This document shows positions 36,655 through 45,733 of a stretch of 47,847 nt of DNA, in pieces. The position numbers were made by a program, and so were the translations under genes. The stretch is from Spirosoma fluviale (lineage in GTDB: Bacteria; Bacteroidota; Bacteroidia; Cytophagales; Spirosomataceae): NCBI GenBank assembly GCA_945883625.1, contig CAMCXW010000015.1, forward strand, positions 1 through 47,847. The letters are read 5' to 3'. Below the pieces are notes generated by a model that saw only the letters and a program-made list of their open reading frames with translations, had not been told where the DNA came from and did not search any database. Every line of letters starts with the position of its first letter. The stretch's first letter is position 1.

Positions 36655-37228
36655 TTTTATTCCGTTGAGATTAAAGAATTGAATTTCCTTCAATTTTACA
36701 TACAGGACTTAATTACATCTCTAAAAATCAAGAGGAGAAACAAAAGCAAGCCAACGATTACTTCATTTCGATACTTTTTAAAGAATTGAGATAGCCTATC
36801 CATAATACATAAAAGATTACACGATAAAAATAAAACTTTTTATCATTTTGGATCTCATTTCGGAACTTGAAATAAGAAATGATAAAAAACCCTCCCGCAA
36901 AAAATTTCAAAAAAATATAGTTGAGGTTGTAGAAATAATTTAAACCCGATTTGAACCAAATTCAGGGGGTATATTCGTTAAGATTTACGTTATAAGCCAA
37001 GCGCCATTAGAAAACCGGCATTGTATCACTCAAAATTATGTTGTAGAGTTGCAGCTTTTATGAAAAAAGCCGTAAAGGGGCAACCTTCAAACGCCCAGCC
37101 AAAATTCGGAGTTTTATACGCGATATTTTTTTATTTGTGCAGAATCATCCATAAAAAAATGATACATATCCGTTTGATCAAATAATTTGAGTGGTAAATC
37201 AGCAGGGCTATTTTTAAATTAATGTACA
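36655..37228. other. Gene-poor region with hairpins and a coding relic
   Basis: 574 bp without an intact gene. Two structures stand out. An inverted repeat TTTTTATCATTT (36837-36848) pairs with AAATGATAAAAA (36877-36888). On the minus strand, 37114-37218 is an open, protein-like 34-codon frame ending AQIKKYRV-stop; it contains SPADLPLKLFDQTDMYHFF but has no suitable start or RBS, so it is probably the end of a lost gene. A GTTGC...GCAAC pair around a GCTTTT/AAAAGC hairpin (about 37040-37080) could be the 3' end of the GH92 transcript. Confidence 0.5.
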
Positions 37229-40200
37229 TTATTGACCAAAGTTCTTATTCGGATTAGGACCTAAAATATACCTAATTTTTCCTCCTTTAATTAGGTCAGG
37301 GTGCGAAATCCAAGATTTTATCGGCTTGCCATTGAAACTCGCCTGCTGGATATACATATTGTCCTGAGAATTATTTTTAGTCTCAATTGAAATTGTTTTT
37401 CCAGGATAAAAATCGGGGTTAAGTTTAATTTCAATTTTATCGAAAATAGGACTGCTTAAATCGTAATAGGGCGTATTAGCCACTCCGCCATCCATACTAA
37501 ATATGCCTATTTTCATCAAAACAGCTAATGAACCCATGAGCCCTTGGTCCTCATCTCCACTATATCCATAATCGGGCGAAAGGCCTGAATATACTTTTTC
37601 GATGACCTTACGGGTCCATTTTTGGGTCAACCAAGGAGCACCGATTTGATTGAAAATATAGCTCGTTTGAATGGAGGGCTGGTTTCCAAAGTTTAAATAA
37701 ACTCGGCGATTTTCCTCCTGTGTTTCCGTATCATGAGATTTTCCACTAACAAAATCATGCACAGAAGCCTTTTCAAAAGACTCATTTAATTTTGCCACCG
37801 CTTTATCTTTTCCTCCCATCAAGCTGGCTAATCCCTTTAAATCATGTGGGACAAACCAAGTCCATTGAGCTGCATTTCCTTCTTCCCAACCATGGTCATA
37901 ACGTAAAATATCCACTGATTTCTCCCAATTCCCATCTAAATTTTTGATCCACATCCAACCTATTTCTGGATTCCATATATTTTTATAATTCTGAGAACGC
38001 TTTATGAACAATTGATAATCATCTGTTTTTCCTAAGGCCTTTGACATTTGGGCTAAAGAGAAATCCTGATAGGCATATTCAAGTGTTTGCGCAGATCCGT
38101 CCAAGTGAAAACCATATCGGATATTACTGATGGGATGAGGCACATAGCCGCGCTCCATATAATACTCAATCCCACCGCCCTTAAAAGTCTTGTGTTCATA
38201 GCCTGCCTTGCTCATCATACCTCCAGGAAAATGATTTTTACGCATGCCTTCATAAGCCTTTTGTATATCAAAACCACGAATCCCTTTTTGGTATGCACTT
38301 ACAATAAATGGAGTCGAAGATGCTCCGGTCATTACATACGTATAATTTCCACCCGCGGGACCTCTCGGAATTAGCCCTCCGTCATCATACATCATCAACA
38401 TCGAATTTATGAACGATTCGGTCACCTCAGGATAAACCAAATGCCACAAGGTATTTATCGTCCATTGCGCTCCCCACATGGCATCAAAATTATGGTGATT
38501 AAATTTCGGTTGGCCATTAGCCTTCAAAGGAATTTGACCCGTGCGTGGCTTTTCCCCTGTCATGTCCAAATATTTTCCATTAACATCGCTGACAATCCTT
38601 CTCCCTTGCAAAGCATGAAACAAGTCCGTGTAAAATCTTTTCTTTGCCACTTCATCCTTGCCTTCCACCTGAATACGACCTAGCCATTCATTCCATTCAG
38701 ATTTACTTTCTTCCACAACACGGTCAAAATCCCAATGAGGAATTTCCGTTTTCAGGTTTAAAGCTGCTTGCTCTGTACTCACATACGAAATAGCAACTTT
38801 CATCAAACGCTCTTCGTTTTTTTCCGTTGGGAAGTTCACGTAAACCCCTATTTTCTCCCCTTCAATCTCGTTTGAAAAAGCCTCTAATTTCCCTTTTCGC
38901 CATGCGGCAATTTTAGTAAATGGCTTGTCAAATTCGACCACAAAATAGACAGGCAAAATTTTTGGTCGGCGTACCGCAGGCGACATGATGGCATAGCCTT
39001 CAATTCGATGATCTCCCACCTGCTTGACATACGCACTTTGGGTATCTGAAGGTCCTAAAAACGTAGCAAAATCAAACAATATTTGACTTTGCTCAGACTT
39101 TGGATACGTATATTTATGAAATCCCACACGAGTAGTGGCCGTCAACTGCGCTTTAATTTTATACGATTCTAGATAAACTTCATGATAACCAGGTTTAGTT
39201 ATTTCCTTGGCATGCGAAAAAGTGGATCCATATTTACCTGAACCCAATTGGCCTTTAAATTCCCCTGTAGTAGGTAATACAGGGACCCCTGATAATTGCC
39301 AACCGTGAATATGGCTAAAGCATTTGATGCTATCTGATTTATATCGATATCCCGCTCCCCAGTCACTTTGAACACCATTATCAGGACTTAGATTGACCAT
39401 ACCAAAAGGCCGACTAGTCGAGTTAAAGAAAAACCAGCGAGAATTAGATGAATCTAAAAATGGATCTACCAAATCAGATAATGAGAATTTATCATGACTT
39501 AGAACACTTACTTTTTTCGCTAAATCTGAATAAGAAATATCTTTAAAGGCTTTAAAACCTTCCAACAAGATTTCTTCTGAATCGGCCCAATGAATTTCAG
39601 TAATTTGCTGGTATGGCCACACCTTATCTTTTTTGATATAAGGAATTAAAAAATCCAAACATTTCTTAATTGTCGCACCCTCAGGTGTTTGATAATGCCA
39701 TAAGTCAACCTTCAATTTTTGCGCAAATTCGGCTAGATAAAAGAAGCCTCGCAGATTCATTAAAGAATAACCAAAAGACTTAGTTCTGGCCAATTCATGC
39801 GGTTGAGATCCGTCGGGCTTCAACTGTGATGCCATCCGAGATTTGGTAATTTCTAATTGGCGCCTTGCCAACTCATTTTGGCCCAAAAACATAGCAAAAT
39901 TGATAATTTGAACATCATAATAAGTGCCATGGTTGTTATGCTCATCAGCTTCATCCTTGCCAATGGGACTTTCAATAAGCCAAGTCAAAAAGTCTTTAAA
40001 CCAGATTTTCAATGCTTGATGATCAGATTTACGCCATTGCGTAGAGGCTTGTAATTTCTCTGCAGCGTCCGTGATTTTAATCAGAAACCGGGTTTCAATG
40101 ATACCAATTCCACGACCTGTATTAATACCTGGAATTCCTTGGCTAAAATTCAAATTTGGATTCTGTTTTGTTTTTGGATCTATAAACCAAGTCTTAATTA

Positions 40201-40570
40201 ATTTAGAGGCAAAGGCAGCATATTTTTCATTTTTAGTTTTTTGAAATGCTTGTGTCAATAATTCCACATCGTCTATCAATTGATCCATTTCATCCGAATC
40301 AGTGATTCCCCTTATTTCAGGATTTTTAACGCCATCTTTTCGGATGTACGGTTTTCCATCTGGTTTACTTGGATCTGGCCACCAATAAGGTCCTTGGCTC
40401 ATATAATCATGCTTATCCCCACTAGGTGGAATTTGAGTTTTATGCATAACGGAATAAAGCTTTTGTAAAGCAATGAGGCGATCTGCCTTTTTTATTAGCT
40501 CGGAATTATCTTTTGCCTCCATAGAAATGAACGATGGAGTAAAGAATAAGAGTAGTAAATAATTTTTCAT
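37229..40570 (-). CDS. Alginate-lyase-like/GH92 fusion enzyme
   Basis: A 1113-residue exported protein (signal peptide MKNYLLLLFFTPSFISMEA). Residues about 25-350 are an alginate-lyase-superfamily helical toroid: GPYWWPDPSKPDGKPYIR (60-77), and NNHGTYYDVQ (212-221) with the usual catalytic Asn-His-Tyr. Residues about 365-1113 are a GH92 alpha-mannosidase-type domain: LVDPFLDSSNSRWFF, STSRPFGMVNLSPDNG, CFSHIHGWQLSG, SAQTLEYAYQDFSLAQM and the acidic YSGDEDQGLMGS near the active-site bases. Each half is close to full family length, so the protein may be bifunctional. The DPFIGTGG-type GH92 start is altered to DPFLDSSNS. It follows the glucarate operon after a 483-bp gap. Confidence 0.85.
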   Translation of the reverse strand: MKNYLLLLFFTPSFISMEAKDNSELIKKADRLIALQKLYSVMHKTQIPPSGDKHDYMSQGPYWWPDPSKPDGKPYIRKDGVKNPEIRGITDSDEMDQLIDDVELLTQAFQKTKNEKYAAFASKLIKTWFIDPKTKQNPNLNFSQGIPGINTGRGIGIIETRFLIKITDAAEKLQASTQWRKSDHQALKIWFKDFLTWLIESPIGKDEADEHNNHGTYYDVQIINFAMFLGQNELARRQLEITKSRMASQLKPDGSQPHELARTKSFGYSLMNLRGFFYLAEFAQKLKVDLWHYQTPEGATIKKCLDFLIPYIKKDKVWPYQQITEIHWADSEEILLEGFKAFKDISYSDLAKKVSVLSHDKFSLSDLVDPFLDSSNSRWFFFNSTSRPFGMVNLSPDNGVQSDWGAGYRYKSDSIKCFSHIHGWQLSGVPVLPTTGEFKGQLGSGKYGSTFSHAKEITKPGYHEVYLESYKIKAQLTATTRVGFHKYTYPKSEQSQILFDFATFLGPSDTQSAYVKQVGDHRIEGYAIMSPAVRRPKILPVYFVVEFDKPFTKIAAWRKGKLEAFSNEIEGEKIGVYVNFPTEKNEERLMKVAISYVSTEQAALNLKTEIPHWDFDRVVEESKSEWNEWLGRIQVEGKDEVAKKRFYTDLFHALQGRRIVSDVNGKYLDMTGEKPRTGQIPLKANGQPKFNHHNFDAMWGAQWTINTLWHLVYPEVTESFINSMLMMYDDGGLIPRGPAGGNYTYVMTGASSTPFIVSAYQKGIRGFDIQKAYEGMRKNHFPGGMMSKAGYEHKTFKGGGIEYYMERGYVPHPISNIRYGFHLDGSAQTLEYAYQDFSLAQMSKALGKTDDYQLFIKRSQNYKNIWNPEIGWMWIKNLDGNWEKSVDILRYDHGWEEGNAAQWTWFVPHDLKGLASLMGGKDKAVAKLNESFEKASVHDFVSGKSHDTETQEENRRVYLNFGNQPSIQTSYIFNQIGAPWLTQKWTRKVIEKVYSGLSPDYGYSGDEDQGLMGSLAVLMKIGIFSMDGGVANTPYYDLSSPIFDKIEIKLNPDFYPGKTISIETKNNSQDNMYIQQASFNGKPIKSWISHPDLIKGGKIRYILGPNPNKNFGQ

Positions 40571-41053
40571 ACAAGTAAATCAGGTAAACCTGAAAGTAAA
40601 TTAGGGATGATTTATAGTGATTTATAATTATTCTGTAATTAATTAAAAAAATAGTAGCTGTTTAAAATCTACCAAAAAAATTAGACCACAAACTTTATAT
40701 TTTAACTAAAGAAACACCACTTTTCTCTTAAATCTAGCAATATGAAAATCTAAATATTCTTTTTTTCTAATGTGCGTACACTCTTTGCTACACAGTACCT
40801 AAAAACATTTATAATGGAAATAAAAATAGAACTGAATGAGATTTAAAGTTATTGGGGGAAAATAATGTGGTGTGATCTTCATTATTATTTGATGAGTAAA
40901 AGTATTCATTATGACACTATCCAATTAACTGTGTAAGTAGAAAAGGGGGTTCAGATTTTCGCTTCAATTCAAATATTGCGTTTTATCTTCAGTAAATAAA
41001 CTCGAATTTAAGGTTAAATTAACGAAGCCGCGTATCATTATATACCATTTACA
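40571..41053. other. Intergenic region upstream of the lyase/GH92 gene
   Basis: 483 bp, AT-rich, no gene. Next to the GH92 start a small palindrome CAGGT-AA-ACCTG (40581-40592) is flanked by two copies of AAGTAAAT-like sequence (from about 40574 and 40595) and may be an operator. No match to TAnnTTTG was found nearby. No clear terminator for gudD was found. Confidence 0.4.
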
Positions 41054-42358
41054 TTACCAACGAACAGCCTTAAAAGTCCAATCAGGATGAACTTTTTGCA
41101 TTTCAATTTCATCGTTTCGCTTAGTCAGGCCACAGGCTAAATAGTTTTGATGTAAGGCCGCCAAGGCCACTCGATCTAATTCTACCCCTAGGCCAGGCTC
41201 ACCGGGTACTTCGACCGAGCCATCCTCAAATTTCATTCGACCACCTATAATAATTTCATCTGATTGCCATGGATAATGGGTATCTAACGCGTAGGTCATT
41301 TTGGGTAATGCCGCTCCAAGATGCACCATGGCAGCCAATGAAATCCCTAAATGACTATTTGAATGCATCGACAAATCTCTGCCAAATGTTCCACAAATAC
41401 CTGTCAAAGTCATTGATGCCCGTAATCCACCCCAAAAATGGTGGTCGCTCAAAATAATATCTTCGGCGCCAATTTCGATACTTTTAGGAATTTCAGCAAA
41501 GGAGGTCGTGCACATATTAGTGGCCAAAGGTGTTTTCAAAGCCTTGCGAACTTGTGCCATATTTTCTTGCCCACGGACAGGATCCTCTAAATATTCTAAA
41601 TACGGTTCCATTTCTTTGCCATATTTTATAGCAGTTTCAACGGTCCAAAGTGCATTTGGATCAATTCTTAAGGGATATTTTTCGCCAAATGCTTTGTGTA
41701 AAGCGATTACCGCATCTACTTCCTGTCGCGGCTCAAAAACTCCCCCTTTTAACTTGATGGACTGAAATCCAAATTCCTTACACATCGCCTTGGCTTGTGC
41801 GACAATCTCCTCTGGGTTTAGCGCACTTTTTTGTCGGGCTGCGTCCCAACCTATCGCTTTGGGATTTGTATCAAATCCCCATTCCCCTCCTGCACCTTCA
41901 TACTTATAAAATAAATAAGCAGAAAAAGGAACGCGGTCGCGCATCTTTCCCCCCAACAAATCAACAATGGGTTTACCCGTTACCTTCCCCATGATATCCA
42001 TGCAAGCCACTTCCACAGCACTAAAAATATGTACTAATTTTCTTTGATCCCACGGAGTTAGACCTCGGTCAGCGACCGAATCTGTACCAAAAGCTCGTTC
42101 TAAAATATGCCTAATTTGATTTAATTGGAATACATCCTGGCCAATCAAAAGTTTTTTTGATTCTTCCAAAGCCGCATCAATATCCTTCGTTCCTGGTATT
42201 TCACTAATACCGGAAATATTATCTTCCGTTACAATTTCTAAAACGGTTCTTAAAGCATAAGGAGCATGTAAGCCTGCTGCATTCAATAAAGGTGGGTCAA
42301 CAATCGCAATAGGAGTTATGTGGATTTCCTTAATGCGGGGGCCGGCGATATAAGTCAT
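41054..42358 (-). CDS. gudD: Glucarate dehydratase (enolase superfamily)
   Basis: A 434-residue protein. Family marks include DPPLLNAAGLHAPYALRT near the start and the catalytic KxK at Lys202/Lys204 (IKLKGG). Metal-ligand Asp233 lies in RIDPNALWT and Glu258/Asp259 in LEDP. Asn281 and Asp305 (SDHHFWGG) follow, and the second catalytic base is the His of MHSNSHLG (His332 region). It dehydrates D-glucarate to 5-dehydro-4-deoxy-D-glucarate. It is the last gene of the garL-gntP-garR-gudD set, 2 bp after garR. Confidence 0.93.
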   Translation of the reverse strand: MTYIAGPRIKEIHITPIAIVDPPLLNAAGLHAPYALRTVLEIVTEDNISGISEIPGTKDIDAALEESKKLLIGQDVFQLNQIRHILERAFGTDSVADRGLTPWDQRKLVHIFSAVEVACMDIMGKVTGKPIVDLLGGKMRDRVPFSAYLFYKYEGAGGEWGFDTNPKAIGWDAARQKSALNPEEIVAQAKAMCKEFGFQSIKLKGGVFEPRQEVDAVIALHKAFGEKYPLRIDPNALWTVETAIKYGKEMEPYLEYLEDPVRGQENMAQVRKALKTPLATNMCTTSFAEIPKSIEIGAEDIILSDHHFWGGLRASMTLTGICGTFGRDLSMHSNSHLGISLAAMVHLGAALPKMTYALDTHYPWQSDEIIIGGRMKFEDGSVEVPGEPGLGVELDRVALAALHQNYLACGLTKRNDEIEMQKVHPDWTFKAVRW

Positions 42359-42360
42359 AT

Positions 42361-43221
42361 TTATTTTTCTAATAGTAATACCAATGAACTGTGATCCAAC
42401 TCTCCATTCCCCATTTCTACAGCCTTACTCATTTGTTGGGCCACTTGAGCAGTTCCAATTAAATCAACATTTAATGCATTTCCTGTCTCCAAAGCAATAT
42501 TCATATCTTTCTTGTGTAATTTTATTTTGAAACCTGGCTTGAAATTTCGATCGATGATTCGTTGGCCATGTAAGTCCAAAATGCGACTTTGGGCAAATCC
42601 CCCCAACAATACTTCGCGCATTTTTTCTAAATCTACACCCGCTTGATTTGCTAAGGTAAATGCTTCTGAAACGGCTTGAATCGTCATGCCAACAATCATT
42701 TGGTTACAAGCTTTTGTAATTTGTCCAGCGCCTGCTACCCCTATATGAACTATATTTTTTCCCATGGCTTGAAAAATAGGCAATGCCTGATTGAATGCCT
42801 TGCTAGAACCGCCAACCATAATTGAAAGCGTAGCCGCCTCAGCACCCACTTGGCCACCTGAAACGGGAGCGTCCAAAGCTTCCACACCATATTTAGCCAA
42901 ATCACTATGAATTTTCTTGGTTGTCAAGGGGGAGATCGTCGACATGTCTACGAAGATTTGCCCACTTTTCATATGACGGATAATTCCATCGTCCCCATAC
43001 AAAACGGCCTCTACCTCAGGAGAATCTGGTAACATCGTAATGACGAGGTCAACGGATTGTACCAATATAGAGGGAGAAGCACAAAGTTCAGCTCCTGCTA
43101 ATTTTACTTCACTGGCGGCAGCACTTTTTTCAAGAACAAACACTGAAAAGTCTGCTTTCAGTAAATTTAAAACCATGGGTTTTCCCATAATTCCCAAACC
43201 AATAAATCCAATATTTTTCAT
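42361..43221 (-). CDS. garR: 2-hydroxy-3-oxopropionate (tartronate semialdehyde) reductase
   Basis: A 286-residue beta-hydroxyacid dehydrogenase. The N-terminal Rossmann motif is GFIGLGIMGKPM, the substrate loop is DAPVSGGQVGAEAATLSIMVGG, and the catalytic Lys170 lies in GQITKACNQ. It reduces tartronate semialdehyde, released by the aldolase, to D-glycerate. Assignment among beta-hydroxyacid dehydrogenases is supported by the adjacent gudD and garL. Confidence 0.92.
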   Translation of the reverse strand: MKNIGFIGLGIMGKPMVLNLLKADFSVFVLEKSAAASEVKLAGAELCASPSILVQSVDLVITMLPDSPEVEAVLYGDDGIIRHMKSGQIFVDMSTISPLTTKKIHSDLAKYGVEALDAPVSGGQVGAEAATLSIMVGGSSKAFNQALPIFQAMGKNIVHIGVAGAGQITKACNQMIVGMTIQAVSEAFTLANQAGVDLEKMREVLLGGFAQSRILDLHGQRIIDRNFKPGFKIKLHKKDMNIALETGNALNVDLIGTAQVAQQMSKAVEMGNGELDHSSLVLLLEK

Positions 43222-43228
43222 ATGTTAA

Positions 43229-44677
43229 TTAAATTAAGGGGAACAGCTTTGCCCCAATTAAAATGACTACTAAACCGGTTAATCCCATTACTACTAAAAG
43301 TGGTGAAATAGTCTTAAGAGCTTCCTTTTCTGTCAGGTCACTCAATTTGCAAAATATCCAAAACCCTGCATCATTCATCCATGGAACTAATTTAGATCCA
43401 CAACCAATCGCTAATCCAATATAAACGGGATTAAATGCTAAGTGTGCCTGCCCCGCCATCCCGGACAAAATTCCCGAAGCGGTAATCAATGCGACTGTGG
43501 CTGAACCTTGTGCTGTTCGAACAACTGCAGCAATAAAAAAAGCCATGGGAATTAATGCCATTTGGTACCCAGCAGTCAATTCCGCTATCTTAGCACTAAT
43601 ACCCGTTTGTTGGAGTATCCCCCCAAAGGCGCCGCCAGCCGCCGTAATTAATATGATACCACCCCCACTCATTAATGCTGTCTGCACAAAAGGGCTCAAA
43701 TTTTGTCCCTGATCCTTTTTATTTTTGGCCATAACCCATAATGCCGCAACCCCACCTAAAATGATGGCAATATTTTTGTCTCCCAAAAATTTAATGATAG
43801 CAGCAAATTGATTAAATGTGCCTCCTATTTCAATGACATTGCTTCCTTTTAAAAAATTTGACATAGCAGTATCCAAACAAATAAGGACCAGTGGAATCAT
43901 AACCGGCAATAAAGAGACTCCTAATCCAGGTAAACTTTGATCTTCTTTGGCCGAAATTTCTTTAAGATCTTCCAATTTTGCATCGACTGAATCCCTTAAT
44001 TCAATCGGCCATTTTTTATTGGCCCAAACAGAAAAAATATAGCCGGCTGATACGGTGAAAAAACCTACTACTAATCCACATCCCATCATTAGACCGATAG
44101 GTATGTGCATTTCGCCGATTAAGAAAAGTGGTCCTGGCGCGGGGGGAACCAAAGAATTAGCCATAGCCGCGCCCGACATGATGCACAATATCAATAATAA
44201 ATAGTTTTTACCTATCCGCAAAGTCATGGCTTTGGCCAAAGGAATCATTAAAAATATAACGGTGTCAAAAAACACCGGGATTCCCAAAAAGAAGCTCCCA
44301 AAAAGAAAGGCGAAAGGCGCTTTTCCCACACCTGTAAACTTTAAAAGAGATCGAATGATTCGCTCTGCCGCGCCGGACTCCAACATACATTTTCCGATGA
44401 TGGCAGCTATGGCAATTAAAATACCAATTTTGGCACACGTATTCCCAAACTCTGTGGCAATCCGTTCGCCAACACTTTTTTTAGAAAATGATAAGGCCGC
44501 CGCCGCGTCCATTCCTTTCGACAAGCCAAATTGCTCTAAAATAATCGCTGGCGTTAAAATGGCGACAACAAACGCGCCTAATAATAGGGCTAAAAATGGA
44601 TGTAATTTTAATCCTATAATACCCCCTACGACTAAAACTATTCCGATGGCCAATAAAATAATGGGGTCCAAAATCAT
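43229..44677 (-). CDS. gntP: GntP-family sugar-acid:proton symporter
   Basis: A 482-residue inner-membrane protein with about twelve to fourteen hydrophobic segments. GntP signatures are IAIAAIIGKCMLESGAAERI, GIPVFFDTVIFLMIPLAKAM, ANSLVPPAPGPLFLIGEM and RTAQGSATVALITASGIL. Known relatives import gluconate and related sugar acids; here context favours glucarate or another aldarate. Its ATG overlaps the aldolase stop by ATGA. Confidence 0.93.
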   Translation of the reverse strand: MILDPIILLAIGIVLVVGGIIGLKLHPFLALLLGAFVVAILTPAIILEQFGLSKGMDAAAALSFSKKSVGERIATEFGNTCAKIGILIAIAAIIGKCMLESGAAERIIRSLLKFTGVGKAPFAFLFGSFFLGIPVFFDTVIFLMIPLAKAMTLRIGKNYLLLILCIMSGAAMANSLVPPAPGPLFLIGEMHIPIGLMMGCGLVVGFFTVSAGYIFSVWANKKWPIELRDSVDAKLEDLKEISAKEDQSLPGLGVSLLPVMIPLVLICLDTAMSNFLKGSNVIEIGGTFNQFAAIIKFLGDKNIAIILGGVAALWVMAKNKKDQGQNLSPFVQTALMSGGGIILITAAGGAFGGILQQTGISAKIAELTAGYQMALIPMAFFIAAVVRTAQGSATVALITASGILSGMAGQAHLAFNPVYIGLAIGCGSKLVPWMNDAGFWIFCKLSDLTEKEALKTISPLLVVMGLTGLVVILIGAKLFPLI

Positions 44678-45447
44678 AATTGCTGTGTTCTAAGTATTGC
44701 TAATTTTTCCGCCATGTTTTTTGCTCCATCCGCTACAAAAGTAGCATCGGCCCCACAAGCAATAAAACGAATTCCCATTTGATGGTATTTGGTGTATTCT
44801 TCTGGATTAAAAAATAAAATACCCGTAGCTTTACCAGCTTTATTTGCTGCCTTAATGGTTTTTTCAACAGCTGCTAAAAATTCGGGATGATTGAATTGGC
44901 CAAAAATTCCCAGCTCCATCGATAAGTCTGCTGGACCAATAAATAAGACGTCTACCCCGTCTAAATTTGCAATTTCATCTACATGATTTAAGGCTTCTTT
45001 TGTCTCTATCTGAACAATTCCTAAAATATTTTCTTGAGCGTTTTCGTAATAGCTTTGAAAGTTTTGCGCAAACTGTGTAGCCCGGACCATTTTGGCTACA
45101 CCTCGCTGTCCCATAGGCGGATAGTACAAGCCATTAACTACTTTTTTAGCTTCCGTTAAATTATTTATTTTGGGGCACATGACACCTTCTGCTCCCATAT
45201 CTAAAACACGATGAATTCGCTGGGGCTCGGCACTCTCTGCTCGAACAATGATTCCAGCGGATGTGTGTTGGAGCCCTTGCATCTGCCCCAAAGCCTCTTT
45301 TTCTGAACCAGCTCCATGCTCTAGATCAATTAAAACCCAATCAAAACCAGACAAACCTACAATCTCTGCGGTTAATGAGCTACCTAGGTTGAGCCAACAC
45401 CCATGTAGGGTTTCTCCATTTTTTAATCGACTTTTAAGTTTTTTCAT
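44674..45447 (-). CDS. garL: HpcH/HpaI-family aldolase, probable keto-deoxy-glucarate aldolase
   Basis: A 257-residue class II aldolase: WVLIDLEHGAGSEKEAL with catalytic His44, IIVRAE, EGVMCPKINN, ILGIVQIETKEAL (metal-ligand Glu) and VDVLFIGPADLSMELG (metal-ligand Asp). It splits 5-dehydro-4-deoxy-D-glucarate into pyruvate and tartronate semialdehyde. First gene of the operon. GarL versus another HpaI-type aldolase is decided by the neighbours. Confidence 0.9.
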   Translation of the reverse strand: MKKLKSRLKNGETLHGCWLNLGSSLTAEIVGLSGFDWVLIDLEHGAGSEKEALGQMQGLQHTSAGIIVRAESAEPQRIHRVLDMGAEGVMCPKINNLTEAKKVVNGLYYPPMGQRGVAKMVRATQFAQNFQSYYENAQENILGIVQIETKEALNHVDEIANLDGVDVLFIGPADLSMELGIFGQFNHPEFLAAVEKTIKAANKAGKATGILFFNPEEYTKYHQMGIRFIACGADATFVADGAKNMAEKLAILRTQQL

Positions 45448-45472
45448 AGGTTTAAATAGAATATTTGAAGAT

Positions 45473-45490
45473 GCAAAATAGTTATTTTGC
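45473..45490. promoter_or_regulatory. 18-bp palindrome upstream of the glucarate operon
   Basis: A perfect dyad GCAAAATA-GT-TATTTTGC lies 26-43 bp upstream of the garL ATG, a usual place for an operator. No regulator gene is present in the operon, so a regulator encoded elsewhere is implied. The remaining 286-bp gap to 45734 holds a repeated element but no gene. Confidence 0.65.
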
Positions 45491-45646
45491 TCAATTTATT
45501 TTACTCATTTCTATTGTTCGAGTGAGGTATTTTATATTATTAGCTTATCCGAAAACGCGTCGATTCAATATAACAAAGTCAAAGAGATTGACAGATTTGA
45601 TTATTGGTTTTGACCAAATAAGTTCGTAAAGTTCTCTACCGGGTAT

Positions 45647-45697
45647 GCTCCTTTAAAGGGTGGAATGTTACAGCCATTTTCATTGTTTAAACCAATT
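45647..45697. repeat. Intergenic repeated element, copy 2
   Basis: Second copy of the element at 31437-31497, sharing TTAAAGGGTGGAATGTT exactly and aligned matches either side. It lies 37 bp beyond the stop of the minus-strand M56-amidase gene. No strong terminator hairpin follows it here. Confidence 0.7.
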
Positions 45698-45733
45698 AAA
45701 GGACACTTAATGTAATTTGGAGGACGTTTTACT

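Noticed and set aside
37021-37085. Possible third copy of the 31437/45647 element or a tRNA-like fold
   Set aside because: Only GTTGCAGC and a T-run match, the 17-mer is absent, and no cloverleaf can be drawn.
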